Positions 47,760 to 58,794 of a stretch of DNA of 64,000 nt are shown here, piece by piece. The stretch lies in the NCBI GenBank assembly GCA_958496175.1, contig OY292278.1, positions 18,352,001-18,416,000 on the forward strand, written 5' to 3'. Source of the stretch: Sisyra terminalis. Lineage: Eukaryota; Arthropoda; Insecta; Neuroptera; Sisyridae. The translations under genes were made by a program, and so were the position numbers. A model generated the notes under the pieces. That model was not told the DNA's origin. It made no database searches and saw only the letters and a list, made by a program, of their open reading frames with translations. The first letter of the stretch is position 1. Each line of letters opens with the position of its first letter.

Positions 47760-49720
47760 GATATTACTAATGATACATTTTAAATATCATAAAAACTTAG
47801 TTAACGTCATCAATAGTAGCCCAGAGGCGATCTTTTTTATTTACTTAAAATTGATTTATGGAAATGAAAGTCCTGCAGGCTTTGTTTTCAATTTAAAAAG
47901 CATTTCAATTTAAATTCAATGTTCTTTGCAACTAATTGCTCTTTGTAGCAAATGAGTTTGAAAAACTTACTTAATATGAAAATGTTTCGATTTACGAGAA
48001 GATAATGACCTCAAAAGAAAAGCAATTTGCAATTTGCTCTATTTACAAACGATGATTAGATGCTGGTTTCAAGGGGTTATTTAGGCCCATTTGCACCATT
48101 CCACTCGATCTCTTTCGTTTCATTAATACTCGCCAAAGGGTTTCAATAATGAAATAACTCGAGAAAAGCGCAGAGAAATTCAATGTTTTCCCGAAAACAA
48201 CGGAGCCGATCGGTCGACATTAAATGAAAATTCGGCGATTTTCCAATGTGTACAGAATATTTTCGTCATTCATTAAATACCTCTCTTGCTTGAAGAATTA
48301 TTTGCGAATTTGAGACATTTTACTGTTGAGTTTTTCCATGAAATTCTTAAAGGAATTGGGCGCATTTATTTTCGTTAACAAGGAAAACTCTCCGGGGAAT
48401 TTAATCTTTTTTATCAAAACAACATCAATTTACTTTAATGATATTTCGATTTTTATATTGTTAAAACGTAACTTTGAAAATGTTTATCTCGTTTTACTAT
48501 TGTTGGAAAGGAAATTCATGAAAATGATCATTAAAATGAAACGATTTAGAAATCATTTTTGTGGAAAATGTACCAACCAAATCAATAAATCGTTGCAAAT
48601 ATATTATGTACGAAGAAATGAGAAACAGACGTTGATTTACGTTAAAGTGTCCAAATACGAGTCCACATTCTGATAGTGGTATCCCTCGGGATAAGTGGTC
48701 GCAGATTTAAGCGCAAACCATTAAGAATCCAATGAATGGGTATGGTTCAAATGATAAGAGTTGCGAATAGTGGAGTGTTTCGAAAAAGGAATTGAGGAAG
48801 AAATAAAAATGTCGGATGGATGCGACGACATATTCGTCTAATAAGGATGACTGAGTTTGAACCTGCGATGTAATGCTAAAATGAAAAAAAATCAAGGACG
48901 AGGTTAAGGAAAGGAGTATTGTGACATGGAGACTGATAAATGAATGTTTGATATCGTACACAACATTCGCCAAAATGATTTTTCCATGTGTCGCTGTGAT
49001 TCATTCAAGTGTGACTCGAAAGCTCGAGAGCTTTGCATTCTGCGAAACGATCGGGAATACTCACAACGAACCTTTCAAACGTAAGACGTTTTCTTCAAAA
49101 AATCATCTTGGTCTTGAAAATAATATGTGAGAATATAAATTATTCTTAGTAGATTTAAGAAGAAATTTAATCTCTTGTTTTTAATTAGTCTTCTATTCAA
49201 ATTTCTTACAAATTTTTAAAAGGGTTTTCAATGTCGATATGAAAAATGTATTGCTACCAAAATAGGTAATTTTAATTTATGATAATAGACAAAATAAATA
49301 CAAATATTTTTTAATCAAACAACTAGGACAAAGAATAGAGGAGCCATAATTAATCCCTTCCACTCAACTTCCTACTTTCCTAGTATTTAACGTCTTAAGA
49401 ATACTTCATAAAACAAAGTTGGGTTAGTTAGACCTTTTATAACTTAAGAATGGCTTAATTGATTTGTTCGATTCGTCTCCGCCTCAAACAATACAATAAT
49501 TTTTAAAATAATCAAAAAGTTATAAATAAAATAAACTTTATGATATTTATATTAGGCATCTTCCGCATTTCAAAGCTCATGTCAAGTGCACTTAAATTAA
49601 TTTGTAACATAGTGACCGTTTGAATTTGTATTAATTATTTATTATTTATTGAATTTAACGTTATTCAAATAATAAAAAATGGTCTGTTTATAAAAAGTGG
49701 TCTAAATTAATATTAAAAAA
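47760..49720. other. Less AT-rich, repeat-free region; no supported gene
   Basis: About 48050-49130 is comparatively complex. Frames of 115 (48326-48673) and 88 residues do not resemble known proteins and lack splice support. Confidence 0.3.
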
Positions 49721-49817
49721 TAAAGTAACTGTTAATTTTTTTAAATAAGAAGAAAATTCAGGTTATTTAAGATCTTTTTGTTTTTTATTTTTTATTTAAT
49801 ATTTTTATTGTTCAATT

Positions 49818-49857
49818 AGCTACGTTTCGTTACTAATCCTAACTTCCTCAGGCTTCT
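49818..49857 (-). ncRNA. Hammerhead ribozyme motif (C, left arm)
   Basis: Minus strand: CTGAGGA, extra A, GTTAG-GATTA-GTAAC (one mismatch), GAAACGTAGC. Confidence 0.65.
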
Positions 49858-49891
49858 TGATTCACAAAATTAAATATTTTTAATTTAAATT

Positions 49892-49931
49892 CAAGCCTGA
49901 GGAAGTTACGATTAGTAACGAAACGTAGCTA
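49892..49931 (+). ncRNA. Hammerhead ribozyme motif (C, right arm)
   Basis: CTGAGGA (49897-49903), extra A, perfect stem II GTTAC-GATTA-GTAAC (49905-49919), GAAA (49920-49923), ACGT, A as cleavage base, GCT. Confidence 0.75.
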
Positions 49932-50154
49932 ATTGAACAATAAAAATATTAAAAAAAAATAAAAAAAAAGATCTTAAATAACCTGAATTTTCTTCTTATT
50001 TAAAAAAATATAAAAGCTGAGATCTGAATTTTATCATCTGTAACTGTTAATTTTTAACTTGATGAAGTCTAAGAAATATTTATGCATAAATACCAACAAC
50101 AAAATCATTAAATTCAAAACGCCTAAAACGAGCTCCTATTGGTTTGACATTAAA

Positions 50155-50164
50155 ATGACGTCAT
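50155..50164. promoter_or_regulatory. CRE-like palindrome ATGACGTCAT
   Basis: Full CREB/ATF consensus TGACGTCA; one of five between 50.1 and 59.1 kb. Confidence 0.4.
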
Positions 50165-51504
50165 AGTACAGAAACTAGATCGTACAAACGTTTTCCTATG
50201 ATAAATAATAAATATTTAATCACTAATAGTAAGATTGTTTAAGCTATTCAAACTAAATTTTAATGATTGAAATCATGGAAAATATTTGAAATTTAGTAAA
50301 GCCAGGCATATTTTATTTCATTTCGTAAATTTTTCAAAGAAAAAGTATATGAATTAACCCTTTAAAAATTACTTTACAATTATCTTATCTGAGCTTTTAT
50401 CAGTTATCTGAGCAGAGGAATAGAGAAATCATGTGCTTCAAGTAGTTATAATAACGATAAAAAGTTGATATTTTTTGAGTATATCTTTTATATACTTTTA
50501 AAATATTAATTTCGATGACATTGGTTCACTCATTGTTGGGATTTTTTTTCGGTTTTATAGTTTCTTTTTTTAATTTATTAGGTAATAAAAAGATAAAGAA
50601 AGCTAAAACTTCAAACTTTTTCATTGTTATCGTCGTATGGCTTTTTCTGTACTTATCCTTTTAGTCAACATTAAATTATGGGAAAATTATTTACCATACA
50701 TTTCTCCAAATTTCAGATACAATTAGATTAATGGCGAAAATAAAGTTTTTAATCAAAATCTATAATAAAGCCATATATACGCAATGACATATAATTTATA
50801 AAAAAAATAATTGATTATCCTCATTCTCTAACCTAGTCAATATAAAATTTTTAGAATATTATTCACTGGATCTTGCTTCAAATTTTAATTATAGTTTGAT
50901 CGATTGTCAAAACAATTTTTCTTACTTATATTAAAGGACATAGTACTATTGAAAAGCTTAGTTTTTACATAGACTAAACCCAACTATCTTCTATTTCTTG
51001 TTTAAAATTGAGAGTAATTTTTAAAGTAGGAAAATATTTTCTGTGTCGGAAAATGAGAAAAATTGTGTAAATTATTATTATTATTTTGACAACCGCTCAA
51101 TGATCTGTTCAAACCTCTATTGCAATATATGGACAGTGACGTCACAGAGTCACAGAGGACCCATAGGTGCACAAATCGTTTTCGGACTCTTATTTGCCTA
51201 CTCATTAAAATTAAAAAAAAATTCTATCAATCTACAAAACCTTCATAACTAAAAATTAGTTGGTCCTCATTTTAATTCTCTATCGATTAAAGAAATGGCA
51301 TATTGTCTATTGTTAGCTTTATTTTATTACTATCGGCGCAGTGGTAACCTTGCATTTTCCTTTTGTATATTAAAGGCTTGGATTCAATTCCAATATACTT
51401 CTGTTCGTTTTTCTCAAAATTGAAATTTAAAGAATCCAAAAGTTGCTCGAAAATAAAAAAATATGAAAAAAATGTTATATAAATAGTTTTTAGTAAGACC
51501 AATT
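50165..51504. other. AT-rich DNA between two CRE-like sites
   Basis: No gene or delimited repeat. Confidence 0.35.
51136..51145. promoter_or_regulatory. CRE-like palindrome GTGACGTCAC
   Basis: A 10-base palindrome in a slightly GC-richer context (ACAGTGACGTCACAGAGTCA). Confidence 0.4.
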
Positions 51505-51655
51505 AGACCAAGGATGGCCAACCCGCTGGTCTCACGAGGTCCACCTTGATTTCTTTGGAGAATTGGAGATATACCCATATAATATTATGTGTGGGTCCTG
51601 AAGTTATGAAGCATTTCCTAAGGGACCCACAATAGCATTTGGGTTGACTACCTTT
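51505..51655. repeat. Possible short hAT-like MITE
   Basis: CAAGGATGGCCAACCCGC at the left and the complement AAAGGTAGTCAACCCAAA at the right resemble hAT ends (CAGGGGTGGCCAACC). Target duplication is uncertain (AATTAGAC against AATTATAT). Confidence 0.4.
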
Positions 51656-51941
51656 TAATTATATACTAGGTGTATTATGGTATGCCTATCAGTAATACAA
51701 AGTCGCGGGCATCACATGTCGCCTTATGGCTTATCCTTATATAATTAAACGTGAATCTGAATTGATAGGGTAGAGCAAAAAAAATTCCCAATGTTTAGTG
51801 ATTTCAATGCGTAGCTTGCAGTTGTTAATTTTATTAGTTAATACCTGTTATATTTAAAATCATTCATAAATTAAGCCAATGAACATCTCGGCTCCATAGT
51901 GGAAACTTTTTGTAAGAGTACCTAATTGGTCTATATATAAT

Positions 51942-51949
51942 TGACGTCA
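51942..51949. promoter_or_regulatory. CRE-like site TGACGTCA
   Basis: Perfect 8-mer within TTGACGTCAT. Confidence 0.35.
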
Positions 51950-53430
51950 TAGAAACCGTTCCATTCATACTTCTTGTATGAACGAAACGGATTTATTTCA
52001 TTTGTTTGACTTCCTTCAGTAAAAGATTTAAATAATATTAGCTATTTTTCGTGATTAGCTAATTAACTTTCGAAATAAAGCACAACAGTGTTATTTGATG
52101 GTTGTTTTCTCTTTTGTAAAAGCTCCACTAATAGTGGGCAAAGATTAAACAAATCTTAAGACTTAACACAAGTTTTCTCTCTGTGGCATTAAAAAGAAAA
52201 AAGCAAATGCTTCTGAAATATAAACGTAAGTAATTGACATGGAAGCCTAAATGGAAAACTAAAGCTTAGCTTTATTGAAATGGCTTACGATGGGAAAAAA
52301 AGAGAAAAACTTAGCAACACATTTACACCCGCTAGCATCCACCTCTAATATCTGTAATGAGTATTCAAGTTCCGTTTATCCTATTCGCGCACTTTTACTA
52401 CAACGTAGAAAATGACTCGACTATGAACGTTCCAGGCTCCTCACCCCAGTACCCTTATCCTTAGTGGTGTATTAGCGCTTACAATTTAAGCTCTGATGTA
52501 AAGAAGATCGACGTTAAAGTACACTTAGAATGAGAAAATGAAGGAATTAAAGAAAAAAATATATGAAAGTGTATTACGATTATATCGTTTTTGTTTTTCG
52601 AAAATTGGTTTCGTCTTGGTTTTTAAATTAAAACAACAAAATTTGATTTAGATTTTATTTGCAACGATACGTCTTCGTCATCACTGCCATTAAAAACAGA
52701 GCTTTGAGAGCTTTATGGTGTTTTACAATAGTAGGATGTAGCCAAAGCGTTTGTGGTTCTCTGAAAAAATAGAAATGATACAATTTCCATAAAAGCAAAT
52801 GGATTTGTGAAATATTGCAACAAAGTTAAAACGAAACAAGACCAAAATAAAAAAAGCTTACTCCTAAGTACTTTTTGTTTAGCGAAAAAAATGTATTACG
52901 TAGTCAAAAGAAGTAGATCAAGCAGATGAGAGAAAGCGTCGTGTAAAAGAAAGTTTGTAAATTGTTGTTTCATTAAGGGTGCTTTTTATGAAAATTGTTT
53001 AATACTTCATGAAGAAATTATTGTCATCATTTAATTTTTTTCTGTTTAAGTTAGTAAATAAAGTTTGCTAGTTTTCTCGTAAAGTATGTTTGGAAGTTGT
53101 TGTTAAAGGTATTTTAATACCGGTGATTAGTTTTCATGTCCTTCAAAAATTAATTAAATGATAAATAAACTTTTGAAAAAATAAGAAGTTAAAATGGTGT
53201 CGGAATACACAATCAAGGAATGCAGCGTGTTCTTTGGGACTTATATTATCTAACTTATTGAAACATTGTAAGATAAAGTACTTATAGTTTATAAAGTTTA
53301 AAATCTGATAACTAATTCTGCATATCGATATCAATTTTTTTTTTAAATTAAAGAAATAATGATGAAGGCAGACCTATTGGTAATTCTGGTATTCAAGATT
53401 CAACCTTTTTTGTTTTATGAAGTTTTAGAA
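51950..53430. other. No recognised gene
   Basis: AT-rich sequence without repeat ends or supported frames. Confidence 0.4.
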
Positions 53431-53433
53431 CAG

Positions 53434-53450
53434 GGGTGGGCAAACGGTCA
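53434..53450 (+). repeat. hAT-type terminal sequence, unpaired
   Basis: ACAGGGGTGGGCAAACG is a classic hAT end. No partner end or transposase remnant could be identified downstream. Confidence 0.45.
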
Positions 53451-54209
53451 ATTCCGATTAGGTCGACAGTCGATCACAGGAATTTTAAATAACTTTTCTA
53501 GTAAATTTATAATCTTAGTTGAAAATTTCAACTAAAAATTTAGCAGATAATGAAACTTAAATATAAAACTAAACACGCATCTATTCCACAACGGATATTA
53601 CTGATCCCCAAATAAGTAGTACTTCTGATACTCTTTTCAACTCATCCTCTCTTTAAATTTGTATATGTTTAACTATTTTTTTTAGTCAATCGCGTATAAA
53701 TAAGAAAAATTACTTTCGATCATATCAGAATAAAGTTTGCCTTCTCATGTTTTAGAACAATTTCTTACTAATTTCGTAACTGATTTCAGATCATGCTCCA
53801 AGTATAACTTTTTACACATCAGTTTTAATTTTTTAAATAGGTTTCCCTACTGTATATTACTTAAATCATACTTAATTCCGATTAGTCAAGTAATCAAGCA
53901 AATTTCCAAAATTTATCGAGATGTCAATACAAAAATCTCTGAAAAAAAAGCTCTAAAAGCTCTTTAAAACCTTTATCAACTGCATGGCAGATCTTGAAAT
54001 ATCTGAAGGTTTTGAGCTTATTCGGGGGGTTAAATTTTTTAGGAGAAACCTAAAGTTATCTGCCTACTCTTATAGAGCAACTGATATTGGATTTCCAATG
54101 ATTTAGATGTAATAAGTTACATTTTCTCTTTAGTCTTTTAACCGGTTTCCCGAAAATTTAATGACTTAAATGGGGAGCAAGGAAAACGTTTCCATTAAAA
54201 CATTCGTAA

Positions 54210-55495
54210 AAAGCAGTGTTTCTTAGCCTTTTAAGTGAGTCGCACTTTTTTGGGTCTGAAAATTTATTTCCGCACCAAAAATTGTAAAACTTGAGTTTGT
54301 GTTTTTAAAAATTAATTGCATTTTTTTCTTGAAATCTTTGATTTTCCCCCAGCATTACAATTATGATTTAGAATTACTTAGACAAAAATATGCCAAAATA
54401 TCAAGCAATTCGAACTTCTTTTCAAATAAATAAATCAGATTCCTTACCCAAAGTTTGTTTTTTAGTTAGAATAATAAGTTAGAATAATAAGTCGTTAGGA
54501 ATTTGAACTAATGGTAATTAAGTTGAAAATAAGATTTTTTTTTTTCAAGAAATTCAGCACATTTTTAGATGAATAATAAAATTGTATTCGTACAGTGATG
54601 ATTTCCGAACTTAAATTTGATCTCTTATTCATCAAATTTAAACTGGGAAATCACCACTGATTTTCACAATTTGATGAATAAAGATATCAAAATTTAAAAC
54701 CGATATAATCTGCTTGATATTTTTAAGATTACTTGAATTAGTATAGTTACCGTAGACATGGTTGTAAAACAGTAAAACTTAAGACCTGTGGCCGTAAATG
54801 ATCTATGGTGACGTCTTTACCGATGGCTACCTAGAATGACTTTAGAATATTTAAGTCATCCCTATTTATTAGGTTTTGTAGTGATGATAAGCTTTTCTGC
54901 CTTATTTTAACTAGTCTTACTATTTACTTGATAGAAAATTTAGCTACAAAAGTATTGTATGAAATTGATAACTATAACATATGATGTGCTATAGAAACTT
55001 TAAAGGAGCATGACATACATTTTTTTCTCCATTACTTGTATCAATACTTTTCAGATCAGATAACTAAGATTTCCTCATATTTCCATGATAAATTAAATTC
55101 AGTATGTAAATCTTGATCATTGGTCATCAAAGTGGTCTATATAGATTTCCTGGGATTGAATTAACTTTATTGGGGAGTCGAAGGAAAAAGAGTTCTCAAT
55201 ATACAAATAACATATCTAACCGCGATTGTAAAAATTATAAATGGTTTTTATAATTAAATTAATATCAGTTTGTGTACCAAAAATAAATTAATAAAGGTAT
55301 ATTTATTTGGATGAAAAAATTATTTACATACTACCTACAATATATGCTTAAAATCATAAAATAAATAAATAAATACTGGTAATTTTATGTTAATTAAATT
55401 AACAGAAAATTATTTTCGTAGGGGTCGATGAGGGATTTCAAAAATTATTAAGGGGTTGAGGACTAAAAAGCTTGGTGCCCCCAGGTTAGATATCG
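54210..55495. repeat. Possible decayed hAT element
   Basis: CAGTGTTTCTTAGCCTTTTA at 54210 is a strong hAT left end. GGGGTTGAGGACTAAAAAGC near 55452 could be the partner, but pairing is poor and no 8-bp duplication was found. Confidence 0.3.
54593..54659. repeat. 67-nt near-perfect hairpin
   Basis: CAGTGATGATTTCC followed by TTAAATTTGAT pairs with ATCAAATTTAA and GGAAATCACCACTG around a 9-base loop. The ends CAGTG/CACTG look like a minimal hAT-type MITE. The size and stem also fit a microRNA precursor. Confidence 0.5.
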
Positions 55496-55811
55496 GAATT
55501 ATATAAAAGCGAAGCAGAATTAGCAGTTACTGAATTTGGTTGAATTTTTTTCCAATTTTTCATAAGGTATCATTTTTATCGGCGTAAAGAATTGTATCTC
55601 TACTTCAGCCAATAAATATCTTAGCTATTAATAGAATTATATCAATTTGAGTTCCAAGTTTAGAAGGTTCTTAGTTGTATATACAACAATTAAAGGGAAA
55701 AACTAGACCAACGAAAGGGATTGATTTTGAAGAATAAATAACAATGATGTTTTTTTCTTTACTTTGATTTACTGTTGCTTATTCGTTCATCAATTGAAAT
55801 AGTAAGTTCTA

Positions 55812-56441
55812 ATGTCTGATCGAACTTTATGTTTTGGTTTCGGTCAAAAAATGAGTTTCGACTTAGGTTCGGTTTCGGCTGTCGTCAAGCCGAAACTACG
55901 ACCGAAACCGAAACTAAATTCGAAAGATAAAAATGTAAAAAAAATATTGTAAAATTATTTGATTCTTCAATTATGAATATTGATAACTATCAGTTCATTA
56001 ATATTTTGTTTAATATTATCTTTAATATTTTTTTTCAGTTCGAAAGAAAACTGATCAAAATTTAGAAGTTTTGTTTTTTAGATATAAGAAAGAGTACTTT
56101 CTATTTTATGTACCTAAACATTTTAAGTAAAAACTAATATTGTTTTTTTGTAATTAGTTTTTATTTTTTTATGTTATTCGTTACTAGAATTAAAAAGAAA
56201 CATTAGGTGTATTTCTTTCTAATCAACCCCTTATTTCAGTATAAATAATTTATTTGAAATAAGAAATTATAATATCTTATGTTAATGGTTAGCTCATATA
56301 TTAGGGACTTATGAATGTCTATAGGATTTTAAAGTAAAGACACCAATTGTGATTAACTTTTTTTCTACGAAAACATGACATTATATGGAAGTTTCGGTTT
56401 CAGTTTCGGCCGTAAAAACTAGTTTCGGTCGGACACTAGTA
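55812..56441. mobile_element. hAT-like MITE with TTTCGG-rich arms
   Basis: TAATGTCTGATCGAACTTT at the left and the complement TAGTGTCCGACCGAAACTAG at the right are imperfect terminal repeats beginning TARTG, which fits the hAT end pattern. Subterminal GGTTTCGG repeats face each other in both arms. The 8-bp duplication is not clear. Confidence 0.5.
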
Positions 56442-56449
56442 ACACTAGT

Positions 56450-57020
56450 AATTTTTCTTCAGTTTAAATTCTATAAGAATAAAGATTCATTATTTGCAAT
56501 TAGTTTTTAATTTTTCAAAACTGAAACAGTGTGACCAAAACTAATTTTACGTCGAAAATATTTTTTTACTTGCAGTCTCAAATAAATTTACCTTCATTGT
56601 ATTTAGAAAACTATTTTTAAACTTTTTTTTTCATTTAAGTAGTTAAGTAATAACTTAGATTTACTATGAAATATAATTGAACATTTAGTGTTAAAAGAAC
56701 TTTTCATTCATGGTCAATTTAGAACGGAACATTTCCATTGTAAATTTGCATTGTAAAACTTTTCGCATTTCACCTTAAAGCTGCTATTCTTGTTAATGCA
56801 TGGTGATGCATTCGATTTGTATTCTATTTTCATCTTTTTCTTATTAACTTCCCTTTGTTTTCTCTGTCATGAAATTTATTTATCTTTTTCTTCGTTTGTC
56901 GTTCTCGGTTTTTCGTCGTGACATTTTTTCCTCAGATCCTACTTTCAAGAACACTGCTGGGACCTTTTTACACTGTTTGCTTTTAGTTAAAGCGTATTGA
57001 GTGTACGCTGGAGCGCCATT
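56450..57020. other. No recognised feature
   Basis: AT-rich at first, becoming more complex from about 56740. Confidence 0.35.
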
Positions 57021-57032
57021 AGTGACGTCACT
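57021..57032. promoter_or_regulatory. CRE-like 12-bp palindrome AGTGACGTCACT
   Basis: The longest CRE palindrome in the window, directly upstream of the ATG of a 57-codon open stretch. Confidence 0.45.
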
Positions 57033-57205
57033 ATGCAGGACAACGATTCAGGAGTTGCCATGAGTCCCTCGACAGCCCTATCGGTTCTGTGCAAACCTCT
57101 GATATATGAAAGAATGACATTGGAAAAGGCGATTGGTTGGAAAGTCGAACAGTTTGAGTCGATGGGAATATGGGGGAGAAGCGAGGATGCTGTAATAACA
57201 ATGGG
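57033..57205 (+). other. Candidate first coding exon (57 codons)
   Basis: ATG at 57033 opens MQDNDSGVAMSPSTALSVLC and continues through KAIGWKVEQFE to a donor-like GGG/GTGAGA at 57205. The segment is less AT-rich than its surroundings and the palindrome AGTGACGTCACT abuts the start. The protein is not recognised and no next exon was found. Confidence 0.2.
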
Positions 57206-57209
57206 GTGA

Positions 57210-58290
57210 GAATTGTGTTCGCGACATCTTCAATCAAGATATCGTTGATTTCTTCTATTTATTTTTCACTTCCTTCTCGTCGCTGCTTAACTCGGAACTT
57301 CACCGCCAATGTTGTCGTTAGCTTGTCACAAGTTTGTCGAAGTGGTTGATGGTGTGAATGGGGTTTAACGTAAAGCCATGTGGAGAAATGGAGGCCACAA
57401 TATCCCTCTTGTTTATTTTGAGATAACGTAAATTCGAAAAAAATGCTCGAGAAAAACGAGAACCAGCTGGGACAAAGATTAACAGTTTGTAAACCAATTT
57501 GATACGAAAAATACTTCTCAAAGACAACACAGAAAAGTTTAAAGTTTTCCCAGCTTAGTTTCTTCTACTTTGTGCATTTAATTAATTATTATCATTGACA
57601 AAATCAAAATGATTCAAAAAAAAATTATTATAACACCTCATACCGTTATATTAAAAAAACTAGTGTAGAACTCGTTAGGCTTCATCCTAACGCAAAGCAT
57701 TACGGACAGAGATCAGTTGCTTTGATTACAACGAAATCCAATTTTGATGGAGAAGAGTGAGAGAGCGAGATCTGTTGAGCTTTATAGTTTAAATACAATG
57801 CAAGTTGTAATATGCATGGAATGGATGCAGATGGAGTGAGAAAGAATATTTTTTCCGAACTAACGAAAACGTCTCAACGATCAGCAATTTTAATATATAA
57901 GATGTCTAATGTGTAAAAAAACTAAACCTTACATCAATGTTTTTCGTTGAATTTCCACTGACTATCAGTAACCCTTACCGAAATTACATTATGTATAGCT
58001 AAACTGAAACTATGTATAACTTAATTTAACTTAACTAAACTATAATTGTATGAAGTGTGACTATTTTAAATATTTTTTTTTTGAATTTTTCTACAGTTAT
58101 CAGAAAAATACAGTTTAAGTTAAGTATCTGTAGTTTTTGAGAAAACTACATAAAGTTCTTTATGGCTAAAGTAAACCTTTATGTTAAAGATGAACTAGAT
58201 ATCTGTTAGTATTCATATGGATTTGTTTCATTTTCAATTTTAATAAAGAGTCAAACAGTGAAAATTAGAGTAACTAAAATATATAACCGG
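57210..58290. other. No recognised gene
   Basis: Complex to about 57560, then AT-rich. Confidence 0.35.
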
Positions 58291-58790
58291 TACTTCAGCA
58301 ATATAGCTAGGAAACCTGGAGAAATGGAACTACTTTTCATCTAGAAACTCCCAATAGGCACAATAGGGTCAATCTTGGACCAATTCTTAATGACTAAGCC
58401 TTGATATACAAAGCTTGGCCAATCGTCGACGCCAAAGTTCAACCAAGATAAATGAACTAAAAAAAATCATCACAACTTAAATTGTTTTTAAATTTTATTG
58501 GATTTTTTTAATATTTTGAGTTCTAAAAATCGACATGTATTTTTTTTTTAAATTTTAATTTAAATTAAGATGGGTTGCCAGGACTGGCCCATGGATATAA
58601 TTTCGGTGTTAAGCATGGCAAGTCTTGGTCCAAACCTTGGCCAAGACATGGCCAATTTTAAATTCCTATCTGGGTTATAGTTAATCCGCCACGGTGGTAT
58701 AAAGATGTATAATGATGTTGACTGGGCATTTATTACCTGAAGCAGTGCACCTAATACTGGACAAGGAGACATGGAAGATATTTCCAAAAT
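58290..58790 (+). pseudogene. LINE C-terminal remnant split by a palindromic insertion
   Basis: ATAGCTAGGAAACCTGGAG (58303) and GAGACATGGAAGAT (58767-58780, encoding ETWKI) match two points about 80 bases apart in the LINE at 42105-42280. Here they are separated by an extra 300 bases with facing GGCCAA/TTGGCC blocks (about 58345-58680), probably a MITE. Confidence 0.5.
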
Positions 58791-58794
58791 TGAA

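Larger units (their letters stand above)
49741..50039 (+). mobile_element. Hammerhead-bearing foldback retroelement, copy C
   Basis: Same family as A and B, with a shorter centre and the tail on the right (CTGAGATCTGAATTTTATCA). The longest target duplication seen here, GTAACTGTTAATTTTT, lies at 49725-49740 and 50040-50055 (16 bases, no mismatch), so this is probably a young insertion. Confidence 0.85.

Noticed and set aside
48326..48673. 115-residue plus-strand frame
   Set aside because: Composition (many F, I, K, N) is what AT-rich non-coding DNA gives; no domain.
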